From an uncultured Luminiphilus sp. (GTDB lineage: Bacteria; Pseudomonadota; Gammaproteobacteria; Pseudomonadales; Halieaceae): a DNA stretch of 64,000 bases. The first letter of the stretch is position 1; the number at the start of each line of letters is the position of its first letter. Positions 1-9,745 of this stretch are shown piece by piece. Under the pieces are notes generated by a model. That model saw only the letters and a list, made by a program, of their open reading frames with translations, was not told where the DNA came from and did not search any database. The stretch covers positions 54,451 to 118,450 of the forward strand of contig CALSVI010000017.1 in NCBI GenBank assembly GCA_943840615.1, in the 5' to 3' direction. The position numbers were made by a program, and so were the translations under genes.

Positions 1-386
1 ACGATACCTCGCTCCAACTCCGCGACCGTGACCGGCTTACCGGGCTCAATCCACATGAGCGAAGACCCCTTGAATACAGGATTTTGGGACCACGCATTGC
101 GGCTCACCGGCACAATATCGTCCAAACTGAGCCGGCCCAGTTCGACCTCCTGAGCGAGGATATAAGCCGTCATTAATTTTGTCAGACTTGCCGGGGGCAG
201 CTGCAGATCAGCGTTGTGGTCGACAAGTACGGTTCCGGTGTCAAAATCAACCAACAAATAAGAGTCAGCATTAATAGCGGGCGGCGTGGGCACCAGGCCC
301 GTATTGGCTAGCGCAGCTAATGGAAACCACATCGCGCCAATCAGGTATTGGAATGAACGCTTCAGCGTCACTCGCACTCCTATCAT
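1..386 (-). CDS. dacA: D-alanyl-D-alanine carboxypeptidase (PBP5/6 type), N-terminal part
   Basis: This periplasmic, membrane-anchored penicillin-binding protein trims the terminal D-Ala from peptidoglycan pentapeptides. Only the N-terminal ~128 codons are present because the gene runs off the left edge. A hydrophobic signal segment is followed by the typical PBP5 start of the mature domain. The SxxK catalytic motif is visible as SLTK, in the context PPASLTKLMTAY. ATG at 386 has a GGGGAG-type ribosome site; an in-frame GTG at 371 with AGGAG upstream is an alternative start. It is the last gene of the minus-strand wall cluster, 77 bp after rlpA. Confidence 0.9.
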   Translation of the reverse strand, partial: MIGVRVTLKRSFQYLIGAMWFPLAALANTGLVPTPPAINADSYLLVDFDTGTVLVDHNADLQLPPASLTKLMTAYILAQEVELGRLSLDDIVPVSRNAWSQNPVFKGSSLMWIEPGKPVTVAELERGI

Positions 387-463
387 CAATTGAATCTCCC
401 CATGGCCGTCATAAAACACGGCGTCAGTGTACGCCCGCGGGGCACCCGATGAAAATCATGGGC

Positions 464-1294
464 TCACGGTAATCGCTGTGGCGACTTATGACCACCTTCC
501 ATCAGGGCAGTGCGCGCGCGCTCTAACGCTTGCGGGTCGGCAAAAGGTCCCACTCTAACGCGGTGCAGTCGTTTGCCCCCTGCATCCACTGGACTGGTCG
601 TCGCCGGATAACCCCAGCGATCGGTCACTTCCCTGACGACCTGATTGGCCGTGTCGGGTGACTCATAGGCACCGAGCTGCAGATATCGATACGTCAATGC
701 GGCTGATGCGCGCCGATCATCGACGCCTGCCAGGTCGATCGATTCCACCCGCACCAAGGCAGTGCCCTGCTCGGCAAAACCCAGCTGCTTCGCCGCACCG
801 TAAGATAAATCGATCAACCGGTCGGGATGAAAGGGTCCACGGTCGTTCACCCTCAACAAAACGCTTCGCTGGTTAAGCAGGTGGGTGACGCGCACATAGC
901 TGGGAATCGGCAACGAACGATGCGCCGCCGTTGCAGCAAACACATCAAAAATTTCGCCATTAGCGGTAGGCCGCCCCTGAAATTTCATTCCATACCAAGA
1001 GGCGGTGCCCTGCTCACGGTAACCCTGGTGCGTGGCGAGTACAGTGTAGGTCTGGCCATTGACCTCGTAAGGGCTCATATTGCCATTGGACAACAAAGGG
1101 TCAGGACGTGGCACCGCGTCCTGCCAGACCGGAGTGTCGATCGCACGTGGCGCGCTGTCCGCTACTTCTTGGGGTGCATTAAGCGGAAAGGGTGCGCACG
1201 CTGCCAGAGCAGCGAGAACGAGCCAGACGAGAATGCCTTGGCAGCGACTCAAGGCTCCGAGCGCGCGGAAACGATTGCTTGGCTGAGGTCCCAC
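464..1294 (-). CDS. rlpA: Septal ring lytic transglycosylase RlpA family lipoprotein
   Basis: RlpA is an outer-membrane lipoprotein that cleaves naked glycan strands at the septum. A signal peptide ends in a lipobox (LAAC, lipidated Cys33 from the GTG start). The double-psi beta-barrel RlpA domain lies at about residues 96-190 (GTASWYG, then RVNDRGPF and RLIDLSYGAA). A C-terminal SPOR domain occupies about 205-276 and would bind denuded septal peptidoglycan. The GTG start at 1294 overlaps mltB by 46 bp. A TTG at 1252, overlapping the mltB stop, would still keep the lipoprotein signal, so the start is uncertain. Confidence 0.9.
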   Translation of the reverse strand: MGPQPSNRFRALGALSRCQGILVWLVLAALAACAPFPLNAPQEVADSAPRAIDTPVWQDAVPRPDPLLSNGNMSPYEVNGQTYTVLATHQGYREQGTASWYGMKFQGRPTANGEIFDVFAATAAHRSLPIPSYVRVTHLLNQRSVLLRVNDRGPFHPDRLIDLSYGAAKQLGFAEQGTALVRVESIDLAGVDDRRASAALTYRYLQLGAYESPDTANQVVREVTDRWGYPATTSPVDAGGKRLHRVRVGPFADPQALERARTALMEGGHKSPQRLP

Positions 1295-2277
1295 ACTGCC
1301 ATCGCGTACATCGCGCTATGGTTATAGCGAGTGATGACATAGAAATTCTGCAGGCCTAGCCAATAGCGCATTCCACCCTCTTCTTCCAGACGCAGCGGGA
1401 TCGCTACCACTTTAGGATCAAGCGGTTCAGCCGGCTTTAACCCCTCAAGCGCCAAGGCGGCAACGGTCTGTGTGGGCTTCAAACCTCGCTCGAACAAATC
1501 GGGATCAGGATCATCAGGGATACCCCCTACCGTCACGCCGTCTCCCGAACGCCATCCGTGGGCCTTAAGGTAGTGGCCGACACTGGCAATCGCATCCGCC
1601 GGGTCGTCCCAGATATCGGGGGCCGCCCCTCCTTCGTAACTGCGGGCGTAGGCGCGATAACTCGATGGCATGAACTGACCGTACCCCATCGCACCGGCGT
1701 AGGAGCCTTGTAAAGCGAGCGGGTCTTTGCCGGATTCCCAGGCGAGCACCAGAAACTGCTCAAGCTCGCTGGTAAAAAAAGGCGACCGCCTTGGGTAGTC
1801 AAAGGCGAGCGTGGAGAGTGCATCGATCACCCGATAACTGCCCGTAATACGACCGTAATAGGTCTCTACCCCAATAATGGCCACCATGAGCTCCGGTGGC
1901 ACGCCCGTGCGCCCGGCGACCGTCTGCAGCGTTTTTTGGTGAGTGTTCCAGAAGCTCACGCCCTCTGTGATTCGGCGGTCGGTCAGAAAGATCTTCCGAT
2001 ATTCATGCCAGGCCTTGGTTTTTTCTGCGGGGCGCGCGATGGCCTCAAGAATACTTTGTTGTCGCTGCGCCGCGCCGATGAGCTGCCGCGCCCACTCCGG
2101 ATCCACTCCCGCTTCCTCAGCTGCCGTAATCACGGCACTGGCCGCTTCCCGATCACTGTAATCGCCGGCACTCGCACCTATGGCGAGGCACAACCCAATC
2201 CCAATCAGCAAGACGCGACTGCGCCAGCGTCGAGCGGGTAGTAAAGGCCAGCATGAGAGGCAAGGTATCGCGCTCAT
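1249..2277 (-). CDS. mltB: Lytic murein transglycosylase B
   Basis: This enzyme cleaves the MurNAc-GlcNAc bond of peptidoglycan with formation of 1,6-anhydroMurNAc. The 342-residue protein has a hydrophobic N-terminal export segment at about residues 22-38. The SltB/MltB catalytic motif GVETYYG lies at 136-142, with the acid/base Glu138. The later AMGYGQFMPSSYRAYA stretch is characteristic of the MltB family. No clear lipobox is seen, so it may be a soluble periplasmic form. Its ATG overlaps the rodA stop by 4 bp (ATGA), indicating translational coupling. Confidence 0.92.
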   Translation of the reverse strand: MSAIPCLSCWPLLPARRWRSRVLLIGIGLCLAIGASAGDYSDREAASAVITAAEEAGVDPEWARQLIGAAQRQQSILEAIARPAEKTKAWHEYRKIFLTDRRITEGVSFWNTHQKTLQTVAGRTGVPPELMVAIIGVETYYGRITGSYRVIDALSTLAFDYPRRSPFFTSELEQFLVLAWESGKDPLALQGSYAGAMGYGQFMPSSYRAYARSYEGGAAPDIWDDPADAIASVGHYLKAHGWRSGDGVTVGGIPDDPDPDLFERGLKPTQTVAALALEGLKPAEPLDPKVVAIPLRLEEEGGMRYWLGLQNFYVITRYNHSAMYAMAVWDLSQAIVSARSEP

Positions 2278-3413
2278 TTAGATAGAATCCTCTTTTCAGT
2301 GCTGATCGCGGTGAGAATACCGAAACCGAGCAACAGGGTGACAATGGAAGTCCCGCCGAAGCTCACAAAAGGCAGTGGCACCCCGACGACGGGCAGAACC
2401 CCCGCCACCATGCCCATATTGACGATGACATAGACGCAGAACGTCAGAGTGATCGCACTGGCGAGCAATCTGCCGAAGCTCGTTTGCGCGGTAAAGCTAA
2501 TCCACAGGCCTCGGGCCACCACCAGGCCATACAACACCAACAGTCCTAGAACGCCTCGCAAGCCCCATTCCTCTGCCAATACCGCGATAATAAAATCCGT
2601 TTGGCTCTCGGGCAAAAAGTCCAGATGCGACTGGGTGCCCTGTAGCCAACCCTTTCCGCTCCAACCCCCTGACCCGATGGCCGTTTTGGACTGGATGATA
2701 TTCCAACCGGCCCCCAGTCTGTCCGCTTCCGGGTCAAACAGCGTGAGGATCCGCTGTTTTTGATAATCCCTCAGTAGATACAACCAGGCGGGCCAGATAC
2801 AGGCCAACGCGGCCAGCGCGCCCGACAGTATCTGCCACCAGCTGACCCCAGCCATGAACACCACGAAGGCACCACTAGCGGCGACCAAAATAGCCGTGCC
2901 CAAATCAGGCTGGACCGCAATCGCTACTGCGGGCAAGGCAATCATGAGTAGCGCGACAACTGTGGCACCGGGACGCGGTGGCAGTCCGTGACGGACAATC
3001 CACGCGGCCACTACCAATGGCATGGCAATCTTCATGATCTCCGAAGGCTGAAAGCGGATAACGCCGAGGCTCAACCAGCGCTGCGCACCCTTCGCGCCGA
3101 CTCCGAAGAAGGGAATCATCAGCAACAGTAAGAGCGCCGCCAAATAGAGTGCGGGAGCCCAGCGCTCAAGAGTGTCGAGGCGAACCTGCGCCACCACCAA
3201 GAACACGCCGAGGCCCACCACAAAGTTGCGAATCTGGCGGTTCACCGTGTTCCAGTCGCCATCTGACGCGCTGAAGAGCACAAATAAGCCAACGACCGCG
3301 ATGGCTAACACGGGGATGAGTAGCACCACATCGAGATGCAGACGCTCTGCGGGGGACTGTGCTCGGGGAAAGTCCCGGTCAGAGCCCTCTAAAAAGCGCG
3401 TGTACTCAGACAT
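2274..3413 (-). CDS. rodA: Rod shape-determining protein RodA (SEDS glycosyltransferase)
   Basis: RodA is the SEDS-family peptidoglycan polymerase of the elongasome and works with PBP2. The 379-residue protein has about ten hydrophobic membrane segments and the conserved SEDS stretches QPSEIMKIAMP, QPDLGTA, LPESQTDFI and PFVSFGGTS. I chose the ATG at 3413; a GTG directly before it (3416) is also in frame. The start overlaps the end of mrdA by 8 bp, so the two partner proteins are translationally coupled. Confidence 0.95.
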   Translation of the reverse strand: MSEYTRFLEGSDRDFPRAQSPAERLHLDVVLLIPVLAIAVVGLFVLFSASDGDWNTVNRQIRNFVVGLGVFLVVAQVRLDTLERWAPALYLAALLLLLMIPFFGVGAKGAQRWLSLGVIRFQPSEIMKIAMPLVVAAWIVRHGLPPRPGATVVALLMIALPAVAIAVQPDLGTAILVAASGAFVVFMAGVSWWQILSGALAALACIWPAWLYLLRDYQKQRILTLFDPEADRLGAGWNIIQSKTAIGSGGWSGKGWLQGTQSHLDFLPESQTDFIIAVLAEEWGLRGVLGLLVLYGLVVARGLWISFTAQTSFGRLLASAITLTFCVYVIVNMGMVAGVLPVVGVPLPFVSFGGTSIVTLLLGFGILTAISTEKRILSK

Positions 3414-5253
3414 CACCGGCCTCTCTCAGCCACGCATCGATCACGCGGCGGGCTACCGGCGATGCTGCACCGCTGCCGCCGCCATTCTCTGCAATCACCG
3501 CGATCACAATACGGGGGTTCTCGACAGGCGCAAAGGCAATAAAGAGTCCGTGGTTGCGGTTGCGTTCGCTGATGGCATCCTCGTCATAGACGGCATCCTG
3601 CGCGATGCTGACCACCTGGGAAGTACCGGTTTTGCCCGCCATCTGATAACCCATACCGTTGGCGATGCTTGCTGCGGTCCCCCGCGGCGAATGCACGACA
3701 TCTACCATGCCAGCGACCACCGCTTTCCAATCATCTTCATCAATCTCCTGCGGTGGTCGCTGCACACCGCCGACGGTGAGGTCACCCACACGATGCACCA
3801 CCGACGGCACAAAACTCTCTCCCTTATTCGCGAGCATCATGGCCGCCTGCGCCAACTGCAAGGGCGTCGCCAGCATATAACCCTGACCAATGCCGGCACT
3901 GATCGTTTCACCGGGATACCACGGCTCACCCAAGGCAGTCCGCTTCCAGTGCTTGTTGGGTAAAATACCGTCTTGCTCGCCGGTGGTATCGATCCCCGTT
4001 CGCTGCCCCAGACCGTAAGGCTGCAGTACCTCTGCCATCGTATCGATCCCCATACGGTGGGCTAAATCGTAAAAATACGTATCGCAGGACTCTGCGATAG
4101 CCGTATGTAAATCCACCGTGTCAGCGTGGCCCGTCCCGCGCACTCGCAACGTCCAGTCCCGATAACGCCGATCATCGCCAGGCAGTCGATACCAACCGGG
4201 GTCTGGTATTGCCGTGTCTGGCGTAACGAGCCCGCGCTCCAGCGCGCCAAGGCCAATCAGTGGCTTGACCGTTGATCCCGGCGGATATTGACCCTGTACC
4301 GCACGATTCAGGAGCGGCGTATCGAGCGAGCCCCTCAGCTGGGCAAAATCGGAGTAGCTGATCCCCTCAACAAAAAGATTCGCGTCATAGCTGGGATTGG
4401 AAACCATAGCCAGTACACCGCCGGTAGCCGGATCCAAGGCTACGATAGCTCCTCGTTGATCACCTAGCGCAGCGACGGCCTCGCGCTGCAGATCCAGATC
4501 CAGATACAGGCGCAGGTTCTTGCCCGCTTCAGGCGCCTCTTTTTCCAGTACGCGCAACACCCGTCCGTGGGCGTTCGTTTCGATATGTTGAAATCCCGGC
4601 TTGCCGTGTAAGAGCGGTTCGTAGCGCTTCTCCAAACCGACTTTCCCGGTATGCAGCGTGCCTCGATAGCGCTCGGTATCGAGTTCGTCCAGATCATTCG
4701 CGCTCACTCTACCGACATAACCCAGAACATGGCTGAGCGCTTGACCGTAGGGATAATCGCGAGTCAGCTGGGCATCAACTACCACTCCCGGCATGGCATG
4801 CAGATCTACCGCTATGCTCGCGAGAGCCGTATCGTCCAGACCGAGCTTAATCGGCACTGACTCAAAAGGGCGTCGCCGCTCCGACCGCTCCCGAAACGCC
4901 GTCAGCTCACGATCCGTTAGCGACAGACGTTCTGTCAGGGCCAGTATTAATGCCTCTGAATTCTCGCTCCGCTCTCTGACCACGCCGATCACAAAGGTGG
5001 GTTTATTCGCCGCCAGTAACCGTCCCTTGCGATCAACAATCTGCCCCCGGGTCGGCGGAATGACTTCCACCCTGATACGGTTGCGATCCGATTGGGTGAG
5101 AAAGTCCTCATGCTGCGTTATTTGCAATGAATAGTAGCGATAAACGAGGACAGTCAGCAGGAGAGCGATGCCCAGCAGTGCAGCGATCAGCCTGGAGCGG
5201 TTAATCATCCACTCCCGACGCGTATCTCGCAGGGCATCAAGTGGTCTGAGCAT
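3406..5253 (-). CDS. mrdA: Penicillin-binding protein 2, peptidoglycan transpeptidase
   Basis: This is the class B PBP of the elongation machinery and cross-links glycan made by RodA. The 615-residue protein has an N-terminal membrane anchor at about residues 22-38, a PBP dimer domain, then the transpeptidase domain. All three active-site motifs are seen: STVK at 327-330, SCD at 389-391 and KTGT at 541-544. Its ATG overlaps the rlmH stop by one base (TGATG). Length and motifs are normal for the family. Confidence 0.96.
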   Translation of the reverse strand: MLRPLDALRDTRREWMINRSRLIAALLGIALLLTVLVYRYYSLQITQHEDFLTQSDRNRIRVEVIPPTRGQIVDRKGRLLAANKPTFVIGVVRERSENSEALILALTERLSLTDRELTAFRERSERRRPFESVPIKLGLDDTALASIAVDLHAMPGVVVDAQLTRDYPYGQALSHVLGYVGRVSANDLDELDTERYRGTLHTGKVGLEKRYEPLLHGKPGFQHIETNAHGRVLRVLEKEAPEAGKNLRLYLDLDLQREAVAALGDQRGAIVALDPATGGVLAMVSNPSYDANLFVEGISYSDFAQLRGSLDTPLLNRAVQGQYPPGSTVKPLIGLGALERGLVTPDTAIPDPGWYRLPGDDRRYRDWTLRVRGTGHADTVDLHTAIAESCDTYFYDLAHRMGIDTMAEVLQPYGLGQRTGIDTTGEQDGILPNKHWKRTALGEPWYPGETISAGIGQGYMLATPLQLAQAAMMLANKGESFVPSVVHRVGDLTVGGVQRPPQEIDEDDWKAVVAGMVDVVHSPRGTAASIANGMGYQMAGKTGTSQVVSIAQDAVYDEDAISERNRNHGLFIAFAPVENPRIVIAVIAENGGGSGAASPVARRVIDAWLREAGDV

Positions 5254-5723
5254 CAGTTACCCCGATGATAGGGATGGCCCGCCTTTATCGACCACGCGCG
5301 ATACAATTGCTCCGAGAGAATCACACGCACCAATGGATGCGGCAGCGTGATGCGCCCAAAAGACCACCGTTCTTTTGCCATGCCGATAACACTCTTGTGC
5401 AGACCGTCTGGCCCGCCGATAGCGATGCTCACCTGCTCACCCTGCATCTGCCAATGGTCAAATCGCTCGGCAATCATCTCGGTGCTGATCTCCAGACCAG
5501 AAACGTCGAGTGCAATCAAATAATCATCGCGACTGAGCCGCGCACGGATCGCATCGGCTTCCTGTTCTCGGTAACGCTCCTCGGAGGAACTCCCGCGTTT
5601 CGCCGGTGGAATATCCAGCCATTCCACTGGCATTTCCCGGGGCAGACGACGCGCATATTCTTCGACCCCTTGATCTACCCATGCCGGCATTTTTTGCCCC
5701 ACCGCCAGCACTCTCAGCCGCAT
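5253..5723 (-). CDS. rlmH: 23S rRNA (pseudouridine1915-N3)-methyltransferase RlmH
   Basis: RlmH methylates pseudouridine 1915 in helix 69 of 23S rRNA on the assembled 70S ribosome, using SAM. The 156-residue length is exactly that of the SPOUT-family enzyme. It begins [13 protein letters not shown] and ends with the conserved ILSEQLYRAWSIKAGHPYHR tail. The SAM-binding loop GGPDGL is visible near residue 104. I placed the start at the ATG at 5723, which overlaps the rsfS stop, rather than an in-frame codon 36 bp upstream that adds an unrelated extension. Confidence 0.95.
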   Translation of the reverse strand: MRLRVLAVGQKMPAWVDQGVEEYARRLPREMPVEWLDIPPAKRGSSSEERYREQEADAIRARLSRDDYLIALDVSGLEISTEMIAERFDHWQMQGEQVSIAIGGPDGLHKSVIGMAKERWSFGRITLPHPLVRVILSEQLYRAWSIKAGHPYHRGN

Positions 5724-6097
5724 CAGCTGTCCTGAGGTTGCGCGCTCTGCACAGACCACAGTCGCTCGAGATCATAAAAATTTCGGGCTGCTGGTTGCAT
5801 GACATGGACCACGACATCACCGAAATCCACGAGCACCCACTCACCGCCGCGCTCACCTTCGACGCCCAGCGGCCGGACCCCCTGTTCTTTGGCCTTCATC
5901 AAGACGTTGTTAGCGAGAGATTTAACGTGGCGGCTCGATGTCCCACTGGCTACCACTAACCAATCCATCACCGAACTGAGCTCCCGGACATCGAGCACCA
6001 CAGGCTCTAACGCCTTGAGATCCTCAAGCGCCGCTTGCGCGAGCGAGAGCAACGCGGCGCCATGCGGTATCTCCGGGACCGAAGCTTCAGCTTTCAT
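5723..6097 (-). CDS. rsfS: Ribosome silencing factor RsfS
   Basis: RsfS (Iojap/YbeB family) binds L14 on the large subunit and blocks subunit joining when nutrients are low. The 124-residue protein contains the family signature around [19 protein letters not shown] and the C-terminal [14 protein letters not shown]. The ATG overlaps the nadD stop by 4 bp. The nadD-rsfS-rlmH order is widespread in gammaproteobacteria. Confidence 0.94.
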   Translation of the reverse strand: MKAEASVPEIPHGAALLSLAQAALEDLKALEPVVLDVRELSSVMDWLVVASGTSSRHVKSLANNVLMKAKEQGVRPLGVEGERGGEWVLVDFGDVVVHVMQPAARNFYDLERLWSVQSAQPQDS

Positions 6098-6759
6098 GTG
6101 TTGTCAAAACCAAAAAGATCATGCTGGGCAATATACTCCATTACTGAGTCGGGAAGCAGAAAGCGCGGGTCACGCCCCGCACTGATCATCGCTCGAATAT
6201 CGGAGGACGCGATATCGAGAAGCGGCTGCTGCAATCTGATCACGCCTCCGGCGGGCCGTGACAGCAGCTCGGTGTGATCGACTTCGTGATGCGCCACCCA
6301 ACTGGAGACTTCGGTAGCTGGCGGCAAAGCACCGGGACGATCCATGACCGCCAGATGAGCAACATCAAGCAACCGCTGCCATTGAGACCACCGCGGCAGT
6401 GTCGCCAGGACGTCCGAGCCGACGATCCATACAAGCGTGCGCTCGGCGCCGTATTCCAGACGGAGACTCTCCAAGGTGTCAATCGTGTAAGACGGCCCGG
6501 GCCGGTCCAACTCCAGGGGGTCTACCTCCAGACCCGGCACGGCGGCGACCGCCAGACGCAACATCGCCACGCGATGTGCCCCGCTGACACTCGCCGCGTC
6601 TTTCAAGGGAGATTGTGCGGCGGGGATCAATTTAACCCGCTCGAGATCAAGGCAGTCGCGCACCGCCATGGCGCCGCGCAAGTGCCCGATGTGCACGGGA
6701 TCAAACGCACCACCCAGAAAACCCACAGGACCGCCTGTGTCAGCCATGGTCATGCTCAC
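6094..6759 (-). CDS. nadD: Nicotinate-nucleotide adenylyltransferase
   Basis: NadD adenylates nicotinate mononucleotide in NAD biosynthesis. The 221-residue protein shows the nucleotidyltransferase motif [11 protein letters not shown], with HIGH at about 23-26. The second signature near the C-terminus is SSDIRAMI. The ATG at 6759 overlaps the proA stop by 4 bp. In-frame ATGs a few codons in, such as the one before [12 protein letters not shown], are also possible starts. Confidence 0.93.
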   Translation of the reverse strand: MSMTMADTGGPVGFLGGAFDPVHIGHLRGAMAVRDCLDLERVKLIPAAQSPLKDAASVSGAHRVAMLRLAVAAVPGLEVDPLELDRPGPSYTIDTLESLRLEYGAERTLVWIVGSDVLATLPRWSQWQRLLDVAHLAVMDRPGALPPATEVSSWVAHHEVDHTELLSRPAGGVIRLQQPLLDIASSDIRAMISAGRDPRFLLPDSVMEYIAQHDLFGFDNT

Positions 6760-8012
6760 TGGCGAATATGGCCATCACCCTTAACGATGTATTTACGCGA
6801 CGTCAGGCCTTCCAAGCCTACCGGGCCCCTAGCGTGGAGCTTACCGGTGGAAATACCGATCTCAGCACCCAGACCATACTCAAACCCGTCTGCAAACCGG
6901 GTGGAAACGTTATGCATCACCGAGCCGGAATCGACCTCGCGTAAAAACCGCGATGCTGTCTCGGGGTTCTCGGTCACAATACTTTCGGTGTGGTCGGAAC
7001 CGTACCGTGCGATGTGCGCCATCGCTTCGCTCACGTCGTTGACCATCCTGACTGACAGTATCGGCGCCAGATACTCCGTCGACCAATCCGCCTCAGAGGC
7101 ATCGATTGTGATCGCCGGAGCGACTTGTCGTGACTCTGCACAACCCCTCAGTTCAACACCCTCTCCCTGCAACGCCGTCACTAAGTCTGGCAGCATCGCC
7201 GACTGCGCTTTGGCGACCAGCAGGGTTTCCATTGTGTTGCAGGTGCCGTAACGCTGAGTCTTGGCATTGAATGCGATGCGATGGGCTTTCTCGCAGTCTG
7301 CATCGCTATCAATATAGACGTGACAAATGCCGTCAAGGTGCGCCAGAACCGGCACCTTACTTTCGGCAGCGACCCGCTCAATCAATCCTTTTCCACCGCG
7401 TGGTACCAGCAGATCGATGTACTCCGGCATGGTCAGCATTGCCCCCACCGCGGCGCGATCGACGACCGGAACCACCTGCGCCGCCTCGACCGGCATGCCC
7501 GCTTTGGACAGCCCCGCGGCCAACGCCTCACCCAACTTAGTATTGGAGTGGATGGCTTCGGAACCGCCTCTGAGGATGACGGCGTTACCCGCTTTCAGAC
7601 ACAGAGCCGCCGCCTCCACCGTGACGTTGGGTCGCGACTCGTAAATCATACCGATAACGCCCAGCGGGACACGCATGGTACCCACGTCAATGCCTGACGG
7701 CATCCGCTGCAGATCGCTGATCGTGCCGATAGGGTCAGGCAGAGCAGCCACCTGAGAAAGCCCTTCCTCCAGCGCGTCCAGCCTTGCCGGCGTGAGTGCG
7801 AGGCGATCCATCAGGGCCGCATCCAGCCCATGATTGCGGCCCTGTTCCAAATCAGCCTCGTTAGCCGCCAGAATGGTTTCGCGGCTGGCGGTGATCGCCT
7901 CCCGTATCGCGATCAACGCCGCATTGCGTTGCTCGCCGCTGGCACTGGCCACCGCACGAGATGCGGCGCGGGCCGCATGTCCCATTTCTGCCATGGCGGT
8001 TTGAATATCCAT
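6756..8012 (-). CDS. proA: Glutamate-5-semialdehyde dehydrogenase (gamma-glutamyl phosphate reductase)
   Basis: ProA reduces gamma-glutamyl phosphate to glutamate-5-semialdehyde, the second step of proline synthesis. It belongs to the aldehyde dehydrogenase fold. The catalytic cysteine sits in [10 protein letters not shown] and the family stretch [10 protein letters not shown] is present. I chose the ATG at 8012, which has a purine-rich GGGAAAGG upstream; a GTG at 8027 would add five residues. It is the first gene of the long minus-strand run down to dacA. Confidence 0.93.
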   Translation of the reverse strand: MDIQTAMAEMGHAARAASRAVASASGEQRNAALIAIREAITASRETILAANEADLEQGRNHGLDAALMDRLALTPARLDALEEGLSQVAALPDPIGTISDLQRMPSGIDVGTMRVPLGVIGMIYESRPNVTVEAAALCLKAGNAVILRGGSEAIHSNTKLGEALAAGLSKAGMPVEAAQVVPVVDRAAVGAMLTMPEYIDLLVPRGGKGLIERVAAESKVPVLAHLDGICHVYIDSDADCEKAHRIAFNAKTQRYGTCNTMETLLVAKAQSAMLPDLVTALQGEGVELRGCAESRQVAPAITIDASEADWSTEYLAPILSVRMVNDVSEAMAHIARYGSDHTESIVTENPETASRFLREVDSGSVMHNVSTRFADGFEYGLGAEIGISTGKLHARGPVGLEGLTSRKYIVKGDGHIRQ

Positions 8013-8039
8013 TACCTTTCCCGTCACTGACCCGGGGAC

Positions 8040-8369
8040 TTACTCCTGCCCTTCTTCAGCGTCTCCCGTTGACACCAACTCCTTGAGCTCGCCGGAGGCT
8101 TCCATATCGCAGACGATGTCACAACCACCAACGAGTTCAGCATCGACCCACAGTTGGGGAAACGTAGGCCAGTTGGCGTAGGTCGGCAGATTCGCGCGGA
8201 TATCGGGACTGCTTAACACATCCACGTAGGCGAATTTTTCACCGCAGGACATCAACGCCTGCACGGTTCTCGCAGAAAACCCGCATTGGGGTTGGTTAGG
8301 CGAGCCCTTCATGTAGAGAATAATGCGATTCCCCTCTACCTGCTCGCGGATGGTCTCCATAATGTCCAT
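8040..8369 (-). CDS. grxD: Monothiol glutaredoxin, Grx4 type
   Basis: This CGFS-type glutaredoxin carries and delivers [2Fe-2S] clusters. The 109-residue protein contains CGFS at about residues 29-32 and the glutathione-binding stretches WPTFPQLW and GGCDI. I placed the start at the ATG at 8369, which has GGAG six bases upstream; the longer in-frame extension carries no family similarity. The C-terminus is acidic (TGDAEEGQE). It lies 27 bp before proA on the same strand and is divergent from argD. Confidence 0.92.
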   Translation of the reverse strand: MDIMETIREQVEGNRIILYMKGSPNQPQCGFSARTVQALMSCGEKFAYVDVLSSPDIRANLPTYANWPTFPQLWVDAELVGGCDIVCDMEASGELKELVSTGDAEEGQE

Positions 8370-8548
8370 ACACTGCTCCGTCGTGGCGGTCACCCGCCAT
8401 TGCGTGGGTTTGATTGAGACCCCTATTGTAATACGACAATGGCACCGCAAGAGAGGCCCCGCGCGTAAAACTACCGATGCGACACATTTGACTCCGCCTG
8501 ACGCTCCGCTACTCTTGCTCCCCCGCCGATATATTGGGCTAAAACACA

Positions 8549-9745
8549 ATGCCAGACGCGACGCCTGCCATTATGCCGACCTATGGTCGTCTGCCTGTCA
8601 CCTTCTCTCGAGGAGAAGGCGCGGTGCTGTACGACACGACGGATCGTGCCTATCTGGACGGCTTGTCCGGCATCGCCGTCACTAATCTGGGGCATCGACA
8701 TCCCCGCGTCACCGAGGCGGTGACCGAGCAGGCCAAACGATTAGTGCACACCTCTAACCTGTTCCACATCGGTCTGCAGGAAGCGGTTGCAGAGCAACTT
8801 CGCGCCATCACCGGCATGGAAAACATGTTTTTCTGTAACTCGGGCGCGGAAGCAAATGAAGCGGCGATAAAACTAGCGCGGCGCTTCGGCCACCAAAAGG
8901 GTGTCGAAAAACCGAAGATTATTGTGCTGGATGGCGCCTTTCACGGCCGCACGATCGGTGCGCTGTCAGCCACCGGCAACCAGAAAATTCGCCAGGGCTT
9001 CGGACCGCTTCTGGACGGGTTCGAGCGGGTCCCACCCAATGATCTCGCCGCAATCGACGCTCTGGGCGAGGCACTAACTGGCGTAGTCGCTGTATTAGTG
9101 GAGCCCATTTTGGGAGAGGGCGGGATCCGACCGCTGGATATTGACTATCTGCAAGGCCTGCGCGCACTCTGCACAAAACATCAGTGGTTACTGATGTTCG
9201 ACGAGGTTCAAACGGGAAACGGACGCTGCGGCTCGGCCTATGTTTTTGAACAAATGGGGGTGGAGCCCGATGTGTTGCTCACTGCAAAGGGATTGGGCAA
9301 TGGTCTACCCATTGGAGTCTGTATGGCGAGAGGCGTCGCCGCAGAGCAGCTGGGTCCCGGCGACCATGGCTCCACCTATGGCGGCAACCCGTTGTGCTGC
9401 GCTGCCGCGCAGGCGGTACTCACCACGCTCACACAAGAGAACGTGATGTCACAGGCTAATCACATCAGAGACTCACTGCTCACCGCTTTGCAGGGTCACC
9501 TGGCGGACCCAACGCTGGTTACCGAAGTGCGGGGGCGAGGTCTTATGATAGGCATACAACCGAATACTGCGACTGATCAGGTGGTCCAGCGCGGTCTCGA
9601 TCGGGGATTGCTGCTCAACATCGCCGGGGGAGATACTATACGGGTGCTGCCGCCACTGGTAATGAGCTTGGAACAGGCAGGTGAGCTGGGCGCAGGTATC
9701 GCGCATATCCTCAACGACATCGCACAGCAGGAAGACCGCGCATGA
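8549..9745 (+). CDS. argD: Acetylornithine / succinyldiaminopimelate aminotransferase
   Basis: This class III PLP aminotransferase converts N-acetylglutamate semialdehyde to N-acetylornithine in arginine synthesis, and often also serves lysine synthesis. The 398-residue protein shows [16 protein letters not shown], the cofactor Asp in [12 protein letters not shown] and the PLP-binding lysine at about residue 247 (LTAKGLGNG). It overlaps argF by 4 bp, so the two arginine genes are translationally coupled. Confidence 0.94.
   Translation: MPDATPAIMPTYGRLPVTFSRGEGAVLYDTTDRAYLDGLSGIAVTNLGHRHPRVTEAVTEQAKRLVHTSNLFHIGLQEAVAEQLRAITGMENMFFCNSGAEANEAAIKLARRFGHQKGVEKPKIIVLDGAFHGRTIGALSATGNQKIRQGFGPLLDGFERVPPNDLAAIDALGEALTGVVAVLVEPILGEGGIRPLDIDYLQGLRALCTKHQWLLMFDEVQTGNGRCGSAYVFEQMGVEPDVLLTAKGLGNGLPIGVCMARGVAAEQLGPGDHGSTYGGNPLCCAAAQAVLTTLTQENVMSQANHIRDSLLTALQGHLADPTLVTEVRGRGLMIGIQPNTATDQVVQRGLDRGLLLNIAGGDTIRVLPPLVMSLEQAGELGAGIAHILNDIAQQEDRA

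Noticed and set aside
5265..5735. Long open frame on the plus strand opposite rlmH
   Set aside because: It is a shadow of the well-supported rlmH gene; the translation has no recognisable family pattern and no ribosome site.
6274..7251. 325-codon open frame opposite nadD and proA
   Set aside because: Both genes on the other strand are unambiguous; the antisense translation is low-complexity in Arg, Ser and His, as expected for a shadow.
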